Shown: positions 43,539 to 52,636, numbered from the stretch's first letter. The stretch: 64,000 nt of DNA from Planctomycetaceae bacterium (GCA_021371795.1 JAJFVK010000017.1:1-64000); one strand, 5' to 3'. Numbers and translations: made by a program. Notes: generated by a model not told the origin, from the letters alone.

Positions 43539-45017
43539 GTGAAATTTCAGGTATTTAGAGACGGAAAAATAGCGAATGATTTTGTACCTGTCGGCGTAAC
43601 ACTGTTCGGAGCCGACCGGATACCATTTCGCAGCACCAAATATATCACTTGGCAGGATGGAATCATTGACTGCAAGGCTCGCGGCTCTGAACCTGCCGGT
43701 TTGAGTCTGCTTTGGCCGGTGGAGGGCTTCGGAAACGTAATGCTCTATACGACCCGACTGCCCGAAAGAGAGCAGCCGTACAATCTCAACGTCGAAATCG
43801 TTCGCGGCAAGCTGATGGAAATCGCCACAAAGCGTGAAGATTGGGCGATTTTCGACCAGACTCCGGAGTTGAAAGCCAAAGGCGATGAACTCCAGAACTG
43901 TTTCATTGAGATGCTTGCGAGTATGAGCGCCCCGGCGGAGGCTTCCGTTTTGGCGGATAAATGTCTGGCAAAAGCTATGATGTATGCCGAGCAGCTTGCG
44001 GGCAAATATTCAAGTGTGCTTTTCGAGGTCAGACTTCGCAATCGTGGCTTCGCAAGGTCGAGCCTTGGCTGTCAACTTGATCCTGATAAATTGAATGATA
44101 AAAATTATCTCAAGGGCGCGTTCGAATTGTTTGCGCACGTTTCGCTGCCGATAAGCTGGGCGAAAATCGAAAAGGAAAGAGGCCAGTACGATTTTTCAGA
44201 ACTTGATGAGTGTATGAATACTCTTGGCCGGCGCAGGCTTTTGCTTTGCGCAGGGCCGCTGCTGAATTTCTCGCCGGATAGTCTGCCTGCCTGGATGAAG
44301 GGCAAACACGAGTTCGATACGATTCGCGAAGCTGGCTATGAGTTTGTGTCGAAAGTTGTAACAAGATACGCAAAATACGTTCACATGTGGAAAGTTATCA
44401 GCGGACTGAATGCTGAAAATATTTTCAAGTTCAGTTTCGAGCGGATTCTTGAAATTACCAGAACCGCGTGCCTTGCCGCAAGGGAAGCGGACAACCGCAG
44501 CGTGAAGATGATTGATATTATTTATCCGTGGGGCGAATATTACGCGCACGATTCGGATACGATTCCGCCATTGGTTTACATTGATATGGTAACGCAGGCG
44601 GGAATCAATTACGATGCGCTTGGCATACAGATGCTTTTCGGCAAAGACCAGCCGGGAATGCACATCCGCGACATGATGCAGATTTCCGCGATGCTCGACA
44701 AGTTTACGCCTCTGCCAAAGCCGATACATATCACGGCGTTTTCTGTGCCGGACAACAACACCGCCAAACAGCAGAGCGGGAAAAACGCCGGCGTATGGCG
44801 AAAGCCGTGGGATGAAGATGTGCAGGCAAAATGGATTGAGGAATTTTGCAAAATCGCGTTCAGCAAGCCCTTTGTCAGCACGATTACATACTCGACGCTG
44901 GCCGACAGCGATACAAGTAATGTCAGCGGAGCGGGACTTTTGAGCGATGAACTCAAACCGAAAAAAGCGTTTATGTCGCTGGCAAAACTGCAAAAGCAAA
45001 TTCTGCAAAAAAGCTGA
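43539..45017 (+). CDS. GH10-like (xylanase-fold) protein, probably non-catalytic
   Basis: 492 residues from a GTG start. Residues about 1-170 form a beta-rich domain, and about 190-480 look like a GH10 TIM barrel (SLPISWAKIEKERGQYDFSE is the typical strand with an early Glu; PAWM; HMWKVISGLNAEN in place of WDVVNE). In GH10 enzymes the nucleophile Glu ends a strand of the form ITELxxP; here it reads ITAFSVP, with Ala in that place. There is no signal peptide. It may be a degenerate or repurposed glycoside hydrolase. No carbohydrate genes adjoin it. Confidence 0.7.
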   Translation: MKFQVFRDGKIANDFVPVGVTLFGADRIPFRSTKYITWQDGIIDCKARGSEPAGLSLLWPVEGFGNVMLYTTRLPEREQPYNLNVEIVRGKLMEIATKREDWAIFDQTPELKAKGDELQNCFIEMLASMSAPAEASVLADKCLAKAMMYAEQLAGKYSSVLFEVRLRNRGFARSSLGCQLDPDKLNDKNYLKGAFELFAHVSLPISWAKIEKERGQYDFSELDECMNTLGRRRLLLCAGPLLNFSPDSLPAWMKGKHEFDTIREAGYEFVSKVVTRYAKYVHMWKVISGLNAENIFKFSFERILEITRTACLAAREADNRSVKMIDIIYPWGEYYAHDSDTIPPLVYIDMVTQAGINYDALGIQMLFGKDQPGMHIRDMMQISAMLDKFTPLPKPIHITAFSVPDNNTAKQQSGKNAGVWRKPWDEDVQAKWIEEFCKIAFSKPFVSTITYSTLADSDTSNVSGAGLLSDELKPKKAFMSLAKLQKQILQKS

Positions 45018-45051
45018 TTGTAAAACCTTGTCTTGTGTTATATGAAGTGTT

Positions 45052-45387
45052 ATGGATGAACAAAACAATAACAACCGGCAGCAGCAAAAAGAGCCGATAA
45101 AGACGGCGTTTTTTATCGGCGTGATTTTATGTGTTTATTTTGCATTGTCGAGCCTTCCGAATCTTAAAAAAACTGTCTTTGAACCTGTCGATAATAAAAT
45201 AAATCCGAACACCGCGAGCATTTATGAACTTGCCGAACTGCCCGCAATCGGGAAGGCAAAAGCCGAAGCGATAACAGAATACAGAAAGAAAAGCGTTTTT
45301 GAAAACGCCGAGGACCTTGAAAAGATAAAAGGCATTGGCGAAAAAACCGTGAACAAACTCGAACCATTATTGAAATTTAACGATTAA
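45052..45387 (+). CDS. ComEA-like helix-hairpin-helix protein
   Basis: 111 residues: polar N-terminus, one membrane helix (about 18-36, TAFFIGVILCVYFALSSL), then a ComEA-type double helix-hairpin-helix domain (INPNTASIYELAELPAIGKA and LEKIKGIGEKTVNKLEPLL). ComEA proteins bind incoming DNA at the membrane during natural transformation. With a type IV filament cluster nearby, a DNA-uptake role is plausible. No ComEC in the window. Confidence 0.85.
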   Translation: MDEQNNNNRQQQKEPIKTAFFIGVILCVYFALSSLPNLKKTVFEPVDNKINPNTASIYELAELPAIGKAKAEAITEYRKKSVFENAEDLEKIKGIGEKTVNKLEPLLKFND

Positions 45388-45484
45388 GGTAACCTCTAAA
45401 AATGTAAAAATCAGAGCCGCGAGCGTCAGCGACCGGTCAAAAACGGTGTTATTGTTTTTGATTGTCAATTTTTAGAAACAACAT
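45386..45484. repeat. CCTCTAAAAA-family element
   Basis: Left end aaggtaacctctaaaaat (45386-45403) and a diverged right end aatttttagaaacaac (from 45467). About 99 bases, starting in the last codon of the ComEA-like gene. It contains no ORF. Confidence 0.5.
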
Positions 45485-45506
45485 TAATTATTTTCAGGAT
45501 GAATAA

Positions 45507-46001
45507 ATGGCAGACTGGGAAATACATAAGCCGCTTGGAACTTGTACCGGAACCGGCAAAGTGATTGAGCCGGATGAAGAATATATCGCAACGCTTTTCG
45601 AAACGCCCGAAGGTATGCAGCGAAAAGATTACTGCATCGAGTACTGGAACGCGAACAAGCCCCAGGTTTACTGCTATTGGAAAAGCGTAATGCCAAAGCC
45701 CGACCAGAAGAAGAAACTGTTTATTGACGATAATATGCTGATGGCGTTCTTTGAACGGATGGCGACTGAAACAGATATCGAGAAATTAAACTTCAGATTT
45801 GTGCTTACGCTGATACTGATGCGCAAACGTCTGCTTAAATACGATTCTACGAAAAATGAGGACGGCAAAGAAATCTGGTTTTTAAAAGTAACCGGCAAAG
45901 ATCAAATCGAACAGGTTCTCAATCCGCAGTTGGCGGAAGATAAAATTGAACAGTTATCAGAACAGCTCGGTCAGATTTTACAAGTGGAATTGAATGGCTA
46001 A
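45507..46001 (+). CDS. unknown cytoplasmic protein
   Basis: 164 residues. The N-terminal 60 have beta character with conserved-looking Cys (GTCTGTGKVI, KDYCIEYW, VYCYWKS). Then comes a charged linker and a helical C-terminal half (LMAFFERMATETDIEKLNFR, LILMRKRLLKYDS). It ends inside the next gene (8-base overlap), so the two are probably co-translated. Possibly a planctomycete-specific family; not recognised. Confidence 0.7.
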   Translation: MADWEIHKPLGTCTGTGKVIEPDEEYIATLFETPEGMQRKDYCIEYWNANKPQVYCYWKSVMPKPDQKKKLFIDDNMLMAFFERMATETDIEKLNFRFVLTLILMRKRLLKYDSTKNEDGKEIWFLKVTGKDQIEQVLNPQLAEDKIEQLSEQLGQILQVELNG

Positions 46002-46851
46002 AAAACAAAATCAAAAATCAAAGCTTGTCCTCACGAAAGTGGGGATCAAATATCAAAAATTTGGAATCCCGCTTTGCGGGACGACCTCTTTCTATGTTCT
46101 ATGTTCTATATTCTATGTTCTATTTGTTACCGGTTGTGGCCCGCCCAAGCGGTCTTGTCCGGCACTTGCGGATGCGGTTGAGGGGCAAAAATTTTTAGCT
46201 GATTATGCCGCAAAAGTTAAGCCTCTCCGTGCGACCGGCAGTTGCACATTAAACTATATAAACGAAAAAGGCGAAAAATTTACACAATCGTTTCCAATCC
46301 GAATCTGGTACATCGACAGCGGAAAATTCTGTATATATGGAGACGTTTTCTTTAATCCCAGAGGCGTTTGCTTTGCCGTAAGCGATGAAAAATACTGGGT
46401 TTACGCAAAACCGATGGGGATTTCTGTAAAAGGAGCGGTCAACAGTGCCGGCGACGATTATTTTTCAAATCCGGCGCTTTTAGTTGATTTTTTACGTGCG
46501 GAAGATTCAGAATGTGAGAAAATAGCCTTTACGAAGAATGGGATTGTCTGTCAGGCAGGACAGAAGCAAATATTTATTGATACATGCACCGGGACGGTGA
46601 ATAAAATCATATACGTCGGACAAAATTCAAAACCTCTGCTCGTTATCGATGCGGAAAAATATGAAAAAGTTAGCGACAGCGATTTTTTGTTCCCGTGCAG
46701 TTTGGGCTATGAATACTATGACAAAAAAAACGGTAAAAACCGAATGGAAATCAAACTTGATTCTGTAAAGTTATGGCACCCTGAAGAACAGCAAACCAAA
46801 GCATTGTTTACACCACCTGTTGAAAATGAATTTAAGGAGTCAAAGAAATGA
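45994..46851 (+). CDS. lipoprotein with repeat-derived signal peptide
   Basis: 285 residues. The signal sequence is odd: about 30 polar residues, then FYVLCSIFYVLFVTGC ending in a lipobox Cys (about residue 48). The hydrophobic part is translated from five tandem ttctatg-type heptamers. The mature part is a beta-rich domain (GSCTLNYINEKGEKFTQSF, IRIWYIDSGKFCIYGDVFF, KYWVYAKPMGI), compatible with a LolA/LolB-like lipoprotein fold, though this is only by pattern. A GTG at residue 16 is an alternative start. It overlaps the next gene by 4 bases. Confidence 0.7.
   Translation: MAKKQNQKSKLVLTKVGIKYQKFGIPLCGTTSFYVLCSIFYVLFVTGCGPPKRSCPALADAVEGQKFLADYAAKVKPLRATGSCTLNYINEKGEKFTQSFPIRIWYIDSGKFCIYGDVFFNPRGVCFAVSDEKYWVYAKPMGISVKGAVNSAGDDYFSNPALLVDFLRAEDSECEKIAFTKNGIVCQAGQKQIFIDTCTGTVNKIIYVGQNSKPLLVIDAEKYEKVSDSDFLFPCSLGYEYYDKKNGKNRMEIKLDSVKLWHPEEQQTKALFTPPVENEFKESKK
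46001..46124. repeat. stacked short repeats inside a coding region
   Basis: 46001-46021 and 46044-46064 are aaatcaa-type heptamers, between hairpins (cctcacgaaagtggggat; tcccgctttgcggga). 46090-46124 is five ttctatg heptamers. Such material is intergenic elsewhere; here it is in frame and supplies the signal peptide of the lipoprotein. Confidence 0.7.
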
Positions 46852-47750
46852 GCAAAAAAACATTAAAAGAAAAATTGTCGGCCGGCCTTTTGTTTGTTGA
46901 TGGCGCGATGGGCACGCAGTTAATGGCAAAAGGAGTCGAAGCTGGAAAATGCAACGATTATCTGAATATCGAATCGCCGAAAATTATTACCGACATTCAC
47001 CGCAGTTATTATGACGCCGGCAGCGACGCGGTTTATACCAATACGTTCGGAGCAAATGAAATTACGCTTGCCAGACATAACCTTGCCGACAAGGTTGAGG
47101 AAATAAACGCCGCGGCGGTAAAGAACGCTAAACTGGCTGCGCAGGCAGCGGGCGGCGACAGATACGTTATCGGCGACATCGGCCCGTGCGGAGATTTTCT
47201 CCAGCCGCTCGGATCGCTTGAGCCGCAAACGCTCCGTGATGCTTACGCAAGACAGGCGAAAGCCCTTTATAACGCAGGCGTTGACGGGTTTGTCGTCGAA
47301 ACATTTATGGCTGCCGATGAAGCGGCAGAAGCTGTTAAAGGCATAAAATCTGTTTGCGATTTGCCGGTGTTCGTATCATTTGCGTTTGATTCTACCGGCA
47401 GCGATTTTAGAACGATGATGGGCGCAAGCGTCGAAATGGAGATTACTATTTTCAAAGACTTGGGCGTTGATGCGATTGGATTTAATTGCGGAACACTGAA
47501 GATGGAACAATATCTGCAACTGACTGAAAAGTTCGCCAAGCTGCTCAAAGTAAAGAACATCGTGTTGTTGGCCAAACCAAACGGCGGAAAGCCGGAGCTT
47601 GTTGACGGCAATGCGGTTTATAAACTTCAGGATAAAGAATTCGGCGACTGGATTGAGAAGATTCACAAGGCAGGGGCTGTAATCGTCGGCGGATGCTGCG
47701 GCACTTCGCCTGCGCATATAAAAGCGATGACAAAAAAGCTCAAAAGTTAG
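46848..47750 (+). CDS. homocysteine S-methyltransferase domain protein
   Basis: 300 residues matching the N-terminal barrel of MetH: VDGAMGTQLMAKG, YTNTFGANEITL, GDIGPCGDFL, VETFMAADEA, and the three zinc Cys in FNCGT and GGCCGTSP. It would transfer a methyl group to homocysteine using a donor that cannot be named; stand-alone forms partner with other MetH modules or act on S-methylmethionine or betaine. None of the other modules is in the window. Overlaps the upstream gene by 4 bases. Confidence 0.9.
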   Translation: MSKKTLKEKLSAGLLFVDGAMGTQLMAKGVEAGKCNDYLNIESPKIITDIHRSYYDAGSDAVYTNTFGANEITLARHNLADKVEEINAAAVKNAKLAAQAAGGDRYVIGDIGPCGDFLQPLGSLEPQTLRDAYARQAKALYNAGVDGFVVETFMAADEAAEAVKGIKSVCDLPVFVSFAFDSTGSDFRTMMGASVEMEITIFKDLGVDAIGFNCGTLKMEQYLQLTEKFAKLLKVKNIVLLAKPNGGKPELVDGNAVYKLQDKEFGDWIEKIHKAGAVIVGGCCGTSPAHIKAMTKKLKS

Positions 47751-47755
47751 GCTCA

Positions 47756-48484
47756 ATGAAAAACAGAATTGGCAAACACAGGGGGCTTTTCATTACTGCT
47801 ACGGATACTGGTGCAGGAAAAACTCTGATTAGTGGAGCTATTGCGAAAATAATTTCGCAGCCAGACAAAACCGTCGGCGTCTTTAAACCAATCGCGACCG
47901 GATGCAGAAAAGTTAAGCAGAAATTCGTCAGCGAAGATGCGGAGTTTCTAAGTCATTGCGCAAACACAAATCTTGCACATGATATAATCACGCCGATAAA
48001 ATTCAAAATCCCTGCGGCGCCTTTTGCGTGCGAGAAAGCGGAAAAGAAGAAAGTATCGCTGAAAAAGATTTTCAATGCTTACGAACAAATTTGTAGAAAT
48101 TCCGATTTTGTAGTAGTTGAAGGCATTGGCGGCGTAAAAGTGCCCATTACAGATAACTTTGACGTGCTGGATTTGGCAAAGGCTTTGAAGCTTCCGGTAG
48201 TGATTGTCGCAAGGGCACAATTGGGCACTATTAATCATACGCTTTTGACGATTGAAGCGGTTCGGCGAAAGGGACTTTTGCTTGCAGGAATAATCATTAA
48301 TGGTTATGATGAAAAGACTAATGATTATGCCCAAAAGAGCAATGCAGAGATTATAAAAAAGCTTGGCAGGGTAAAGATTCTGGCCGTTGTGCCGTATGAC
48401 AAAAAGTCGAGCGTTGAGAAAAAATTGCTCGGACAAAAGGCGTTGAATGCTCTGCGGAAAGTAAACTGGTTAAAAGTGAAATGA
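47756..48484 (+). CDS. bioD: dethiobiotin synthetase
   Basis: 242 residues from the ATG at 47756; a longer in-frame start lies inside the upstream gene and is unlikely. P-loop TATDTGAGKTLISGAIAK at the N-terminus with the family Thr-Asp-Thr, EGIGGVKVPIT as the second substrate loop, and VVIVARAQLGTINHTLLT. It closes the ureido ring of biotin from DAPA, CO2 and ATP. No other bio genes are nearby. Overlaps nadB by 4 bases. Confidence 0.92.
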   Translation: MKNRIGKHRGLFITATDTGAGKTLISGAIAKIISQPDKTVGVFKPIATGCRKVKQKFVSEDAEFLSHCANTNLAHDIITPIKFKIPAAPFACEKAEKKKVSLKKIFNAYEQICRNSDFVVVEGIGGVKVPITDNFDVLDLAKALKLPVVIVARAQLGTINHTLLTIEAVRRKGLLLAGIIINGYDEKTNDYAQKSNAEIIKKLGRVKILAVVPYDKKSSVEKKLLGQKALNALRKVNWLKVK

Positions 48485-50112
48485 TGAATGAATCGATAAA
48501 AATAAAAAGACCTGAATTGAGACGCTATCTTGTTCCGATTAACACGGCCGCAAGTCAGCAGATGTTTACCGATTGCCTGGTGATAGGTTCCGGCATTGCG
48601 GGGCTGCGGGCTGCGATTGAAGCCGCGTCTGCCGGCTGCGAAGTGATATTGGTCTGCAAAAAAAATCTTCAGGACAGCAATACATGGAAAGCGCAGGGCG
48701 GAATTGCATCCGTTCTCGCCAGTGACGACAGTATTGTATCTCATGTAAAAGATACATTAAATACCGGCTGCGGAATTTGCATTACTGATACTGTTGAACA
48801 GGTTGTCGCCGATGGGCCGGGGCTGGTTAAAGAAATGCTCGAATGGGGTGCGGAATTTGATAAAAACTCAACAGGTTCGATTTCAGTTTCATTGGAAGGC
48901 GGGCACAGTCATGCTCGTGTTGCCCACGCACATGGCGATAACACCGGCAGGGCAATGGCCGAGGCACTGATAAATAAAGTCAGACAATTCGAGAATATCA
49001 CCGTCATTGAAAACTTTTTCGCGATTGACTTTATTACTAATGACGATGGAGTCTGCATCGGCCTAATCGGCAAAAATTCTAAAAGCACGAGCGAAATCAT
49101 CTGGGCGAAATCGATAATTCTGGCCAGCGGCGGAGCGGGAAGGCTTTATCGTGAAACGACAAATCCCGATGTCGCGACAGGCGACGGTTTGGCGATGGCC
49201 GCAAGAGTCGGCGCGGTGCTGCGGGATATGGAATTTATGCAGTTCCATCCGACGACGCTTTATATCGCCGGTGCTTCAAGAGCGTTGATTACAGAAACGC
49301 TTCGCGGCGAAGGTGCGATTCTGCTCGATGTAAATCATCAGGCGTTTATGAGTGAGTACCACAAAAATGCCGAGCTTGCGCCGCGAGATGTGGTGAGCAG
49401 AGCCATTCTTGACAGAATGCTTAAAACAGGTTCAACACACGTTTATCTTGACGTTAGGCATTTTAAGAAAGATTATTTTGCAAAACGGTTTCCATTTATA
49501 AATGAACTGCTTGTAAGTTTCGATATCGATATAAGCAAAGACCTGATTCCTGTTCGGCCAAGCGCGCATTATATGGTTGGCGGCGTAAAGACCGACAGTC
49601 AGGCGAAGACAAATATTCCTAATCTTTTCGCGTGCGGCGAAGTTGCGTCGACCGGCTTGCATGGCGCAAACAGACTCGGCAGCAATTCGCTGCTTGAAGG
49701 TCTTGTCTTTGGCAAAATCGCAGGCCGAAATGCCGCGACAGCGGCTAAAAAAATTAGCAAAACGGCAGGTCCGCCGAAATACAGATATGACATTCCCCAA
49801 TCAGACCGCAGCAGGCTTGATACCGAAGACGTGTTGAATTCGCTGCGTTCGCTGATGTGGCGAAACGTCGGTATTACACGTCTGGCAAAGCCGTTGGCCG
49901 AAGCACAGGAAATCATTACTTTCTGGCAGCGGTATGTTTTGGACAAAATTTTCGATTCACCGGTCGGCTGGGAGTGTCAGAATATGTTGACGGTGTGTAT
50001 GATGATGGCAAAAGCCGCTGAAGTGCGTACCGAAAGCAGAGGCGTGCATTTTAGAAGTGATTATCCGCAAATAGACGATACGAAATTTAAAACACATCTG
50101 GAATTTGAATAA
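48481..50112 (+). CDS. nadB: L-aspartate oxidase
   Basis: 543 residues. FAD dinucleotide motif VIGSGIAGLRAAIEA, NTWKAQGGIASVLAS, substrate loop GGHSHARVAHAHGDNTG, MQFHPTTLYI, RGEGAILLD, and HYMVGGVKTD with GANRLGSNSLLEGLVFG. Together they fit NadB of the succinate dehydrogenase/fumarate reductase flavoprotein family. It makes iminoaspartate for NAD synthesis; nadA and nadC are not in the window. The stop shares a base with the gatC start. Confidence 0.93.
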   Translation: MMNESIKIKRPELRRYLVPINTAASQQMFTDCLVIGSGIAGLRAAIEAASAGCEVILVCKKNLQDSNTWKAQGGIASVLASDDSIVSHVKDTLNTGCGICITDTVEQVVADGPGLVKEMLEWGAEFDKNSTGSISVSLEGGHSHARVAHAHGDNTGRAMAEALINKVRQFENITVIENFFAIDFITNDDGVCIGLIGKNSKSTSEIIWAKSIILASGGAGRLYRETTNPDVATGDGLAMAARVGAVLRDMEFMQFHPTTLYIAGASRALITETLRGEGAILLDVNHQAFMSEYHKNAELAPRDVVSRAILDRMLKTGSTHVYLDVRHFKKDYFAKRFPFINELLVSFDIDISKDLIPVRPSAHYMVGGVKTDSQAKTNIPNLFACGEVASTGLHGANRLGSNSLLEGLVFGKIAGRNAATAAKKISKTAGPPKYRYDIPQSDRSRLDTEDVLNSLRSLMWRNVGITRLAKPLAEAQEIITFWQRYVLDKIFDSPVGWECQNMLTVCMMMAKAAEVRTESRGVHFRSDYPQIDDTKFKTHLEFE

Positions 50113-50423
50113 TGGAACAGAAAAAAATAGATATTGAGCAGGTTCGGCAGGTTGCGAAATTGAGCAGGCTTGATTTGAGCGAAGAAGAAATCTCGCAATT
50201 TTCAGGTCAGTTGAGTGCAATCCTCGGATATGTCGAAAAAATCAATCAGCTTGATACAGGCAGTGTCCAGCCTTTGGCGCATTGCCTGCCGGTAAGCAAT
50301 TGTTTGCGTGCGGATGAAATTAAGCCGTCGCTGGGAACTGAAAAGACTTTGTCAGTCGCACCTGACAAAGACGAACATTTTTTTATTGTACCGAAAATTC
50401 TGGAAGGAGAGTTGACGTTATGA
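50112..50423 (+). CDS. gatC: Asp/Glu-tRNA amidotransferase subunit C
   Basis: 103 residues, typical GatC: IDIEQVRQVAKLSRLDLSEE, ILGYVEKINQLDT, and C-terminal FFIVPKILE. It stabilises the GatA-GatB contact in the complex that converts Glu-tRNA(Gln) or Asp-tRNA(Asn) to the amide. Immediately after nadB. Its end overlaps an esterase gene by 4 bases, an unusual neighbour. Confidence 0.93.
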   Translation: MEQKKIDIEQVRQVAKLSRLDLSEEEISQFSGQLSAILGYVEKINQLDTGSVQPLAHCLPVSNCLRADEIKPSLGTEKTLSVAPDKDEHFFIVPKILEGELTL

Positions 50424-51157
50424 TTGAAATTTTGAAAAAAGCGGTAGTCGTTATTTGTGTTATTTTAATTTTTTGTTTTTTTACAGGGAAGGCGTTTTCT
50501 ATGCAGTCAGTGCAGCAGGAAAAAGAATTTAAAGACAAAGCGAGTTTGAAATATTTATTATATGTGCCAAAGACATACGATGCGAACAGCGAAAAGATGC
50601 CTTTGATTATATTCCTGCACGGTGCCGGAGAGCGTGGAGACGATTTGAACAGAGTGAAAGTTCACGGAATCCCGAAGATGATCGAAAACGGGGAGGATTT
50701 TCCCTTTATTGTGGTTTCGCCGCAGTGTCCGGAAAAAGGTTGGTGGACGGATTATACACAAACTCTCAAGTCTTTAATTGACAGTATTGTGAAGGAGTAC
50801 AACGTTGACGAATCCAGAATTTATATGACCGGTTTGAGTATGGGCGGATTCGGAACATGGAATATGATAGCGCGTTATCCTGATTTCTTTGCCGCGGCTG
50901 CTCCGGTTTGCGGCGGCGGAGATGCATTCTTTGCCAAGTATATCAAAACGCCTGTCTGGGCGTTCCACGGCGCAAAAGATGATACTGTACCGATGGTGCG
51001 GTCGCAGGAAATGGTTGATGTAATGAAAACCAACGGCGTCGAGGTTGAATTTACGATTTATCCCGAGTTGGGGCATAATTGCTGGGATGCCGCGTACGCT
51101 AACGAACAATTGTATAAATGGTTTTTGAAGCACAAAAGAGATAACAGTAAAAAATGA
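50420..51157 (+). CDS. secreted alpha/beta-hydrolase (esterase-like)
   Basis: 245 residues with a signal peptide (hydrophobic stretch ending GKAFS). Alpha/beta-hydrolase fold: LIIFLHGAGERGDD as the oxyanion strand, nucleophile Ser in GLSMGGFGTW, Asp in GAKDDTVP, His in LGHNCWD. Resembles carboxylesterases and feruloyl/PHB-type esterases; the substrate is unknown. It lies between gatC and gatA with 4-bp overlaps on both sides, so it is co-translated with tRNA amidation genes although it is exported. Confidence 0.88.
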   Translation: MIEILKKAVVVICVILIFCFFTGKAFSMQSVQQEKEFKDKASLKYLLYVPKTYDANSEKMPLIIFLHGAGERGDDLNRVKVHGIPKMIENGEDFPFIVVSPQCPEKGWWTDYTQTLKSLIDSIVKEYNVDESRIYMTGLSMGGFGTWNMIARYPDFFAAAAPVCGGGDAFFAKYIKTPVWAFHGAKDDTVPMVRSQEMVDVMKTNGVEVEFTIYPELGHNCWDAAYANEQLYKWFLKHKRDNSKK

Positions 51158-52629
51158 ACGAAGAAATACTAAAACTTGATGGTGTCCGGCTTCGCGACAA
51201 AATCGCCAAAGGCGAAATCAAAAGCGCAGATGCTGTGCAAACTGTTTTTGAACGCATAGAAAAATGCGAACCAAGAGTCGGCGCGTTCTTGAGCACATTC
51301 AAAGAACAGGCGATGAAAAAAGCCGCTGAAGTTGACGCCAAAATAAGCAAAGGCGAAAAAGTCGGTGCTCTTGCCGGCCTGCCGATAGCGGTGAAAGATA
51401 ATATGTGCACTGCGTTTGGCGCAACGACGTGCGGCTCGAAAATACTTGAAAATTTCCATTCGCCTTACAATGCGACGGTAATTGAAAAATTACTGGCCGC
51501 TGATGCCGTGATAATCGGCAAAACAAATCTCGATGAATTCGCGATGGGTTCGAGTACAGAAAATTCAGGATTGAAGAAGACTTTCAATCCGTGGGATTTA
51601 TCGCGTGTTCCCGGCGGAAGCAGCGGCGGTTCGGCTGCCGCAGTAGCAGGGCAGATGAGTTTTGCTTCGCTCGGCTCGGATACAGGCGGCTCTATCAGAC
51701 AGCCGGCCAGTTTCTGCGGCCTTGTTGGTCTTAAACCGACATATGGCAGAGTCTCGCGTTACGGCCTTGTAGCTTACGGTTCAAGTCTTGACCAGATTGG
51801 TCCGTTCGCAAGAAACGCTTCTGATTGTGCGCTGATGCTGAATGTTATCGCAGGCCACGATGAAAAAGACAGTACCAGCGTTGATGAAAAAACAGCGGCG
51901 TTGCCGAATTATCTTGCGAATATCGATAAACCTCTTGAGGGTTTGAAGATTGCGATTGTGCCGGAGTTGTTTGAAGGCGCTGAAGGTGAAGTTGTCTTGT
52001 CTGTCAAAGACGCGATTGAAATTTACAAAAAACTTGGTGCTCAAATCATCGAAATTAAAATGCCGTACTTTGAGTATTCGATAGCGGCGTATTATTTGAT
52101 TGCGACAGCGGAAGCGTCGAGCAATTTAGCACGATATGATGGCGTACATTACGGCTACCGTTCGCAAAACGCCAAAGATTATATTGAGGTTTATTCGAAG
52201 TCCCGCGCCGAGGCGTTGGGCAGCGAAGTGAAGAGACGTATAATGCTCGGCACTTATGCGTTGTCGAGCGGATATTACGATGCGTATTATTTGAAGGCGT
52301 TGAAGGTTCGCAATCTTATTCGCAGCGATTTTACGGCAGCGTTCCAAACGGCCGATTGTATAATGATGCCGACAAGTCCGACGACAGCGTTCAAGGTTGG
52401 CGAAAAAACAGCAGACCCGTTGCAAATGTACCTTTCGGACGTTTATACAATAGCGGTAAACCTTGCCGGCGTACCGGCGATTAGTATTCCCTGCGGCTTC
52501 GACAGCAAAAATCTGCCGATAGGCCTGCAAATCATTGGCTCGACTTTTGAAGAAGAAAAATTGTTGAGAATCTCAAGAATGTTTGAAGGGCAGACGGATT
52601 ATCATAACAGGAAACCGCAAATATTATAA
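51154..52629 (+). CDS. gatA: Asp/Glu-tRNA amidotransferase subunit A
   Basis: 491 residues. Amidase-signature enzyme with the Ser-cisSer-Lys triad visible: Lys in GLPIAVKDNMC, cis-Ser and nucleophile region in PGGSSGGSAAA and LGSDTGGSIRQPASFCG. It releases ammonia from glutamine or asparagine for GatB. Followed by a repeat-bounded insertion and then gatB. Confidence 0.95.
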   Translation: MNEEILKLDGVRLRDKIAKGEIKSADAVQTVFERIEKCEPRVGAFLSTFKEQAMKKAAEVDAKISKGEKVGALAGLPIAVKDNMCTAFGATTCGSKILENFHSPYNATVIEKLLAADAVIIGKTNLDEFAMGSSTENSGLKKTFNPWDLSRVPGGSSGGSAAAVAGQMSFASLGSDTGGSIRQPASFCGLVGLKPTYGRVSRYGLVAYGSSLDQIGPFARNASDCALMLNVIAGHDEKDSTSVDEKTAALPNYLANIDKPLEGLKIAIVPELFEGAEGEVVLSVKDAIEIYKKLGAQIIEIKMPYFEYSIAAYYLIATAEASSNLARYDGVHYGYRSQNAKDYIEVYSKSRAEALGSEVKRRIMLGTYALSSGYYDAYYLKALKVRNLIRSDFTAAFQTADCIMMPTSPTTAFKVGEKTADPLQMYLSDVYTIAVNLAGVPAISIPCGFDSKNLPIGLQIIGSTFEEEKLLRISRMFEGQTDYHNRKPQIL

Positions 52630-52636
52630 AATTTAA

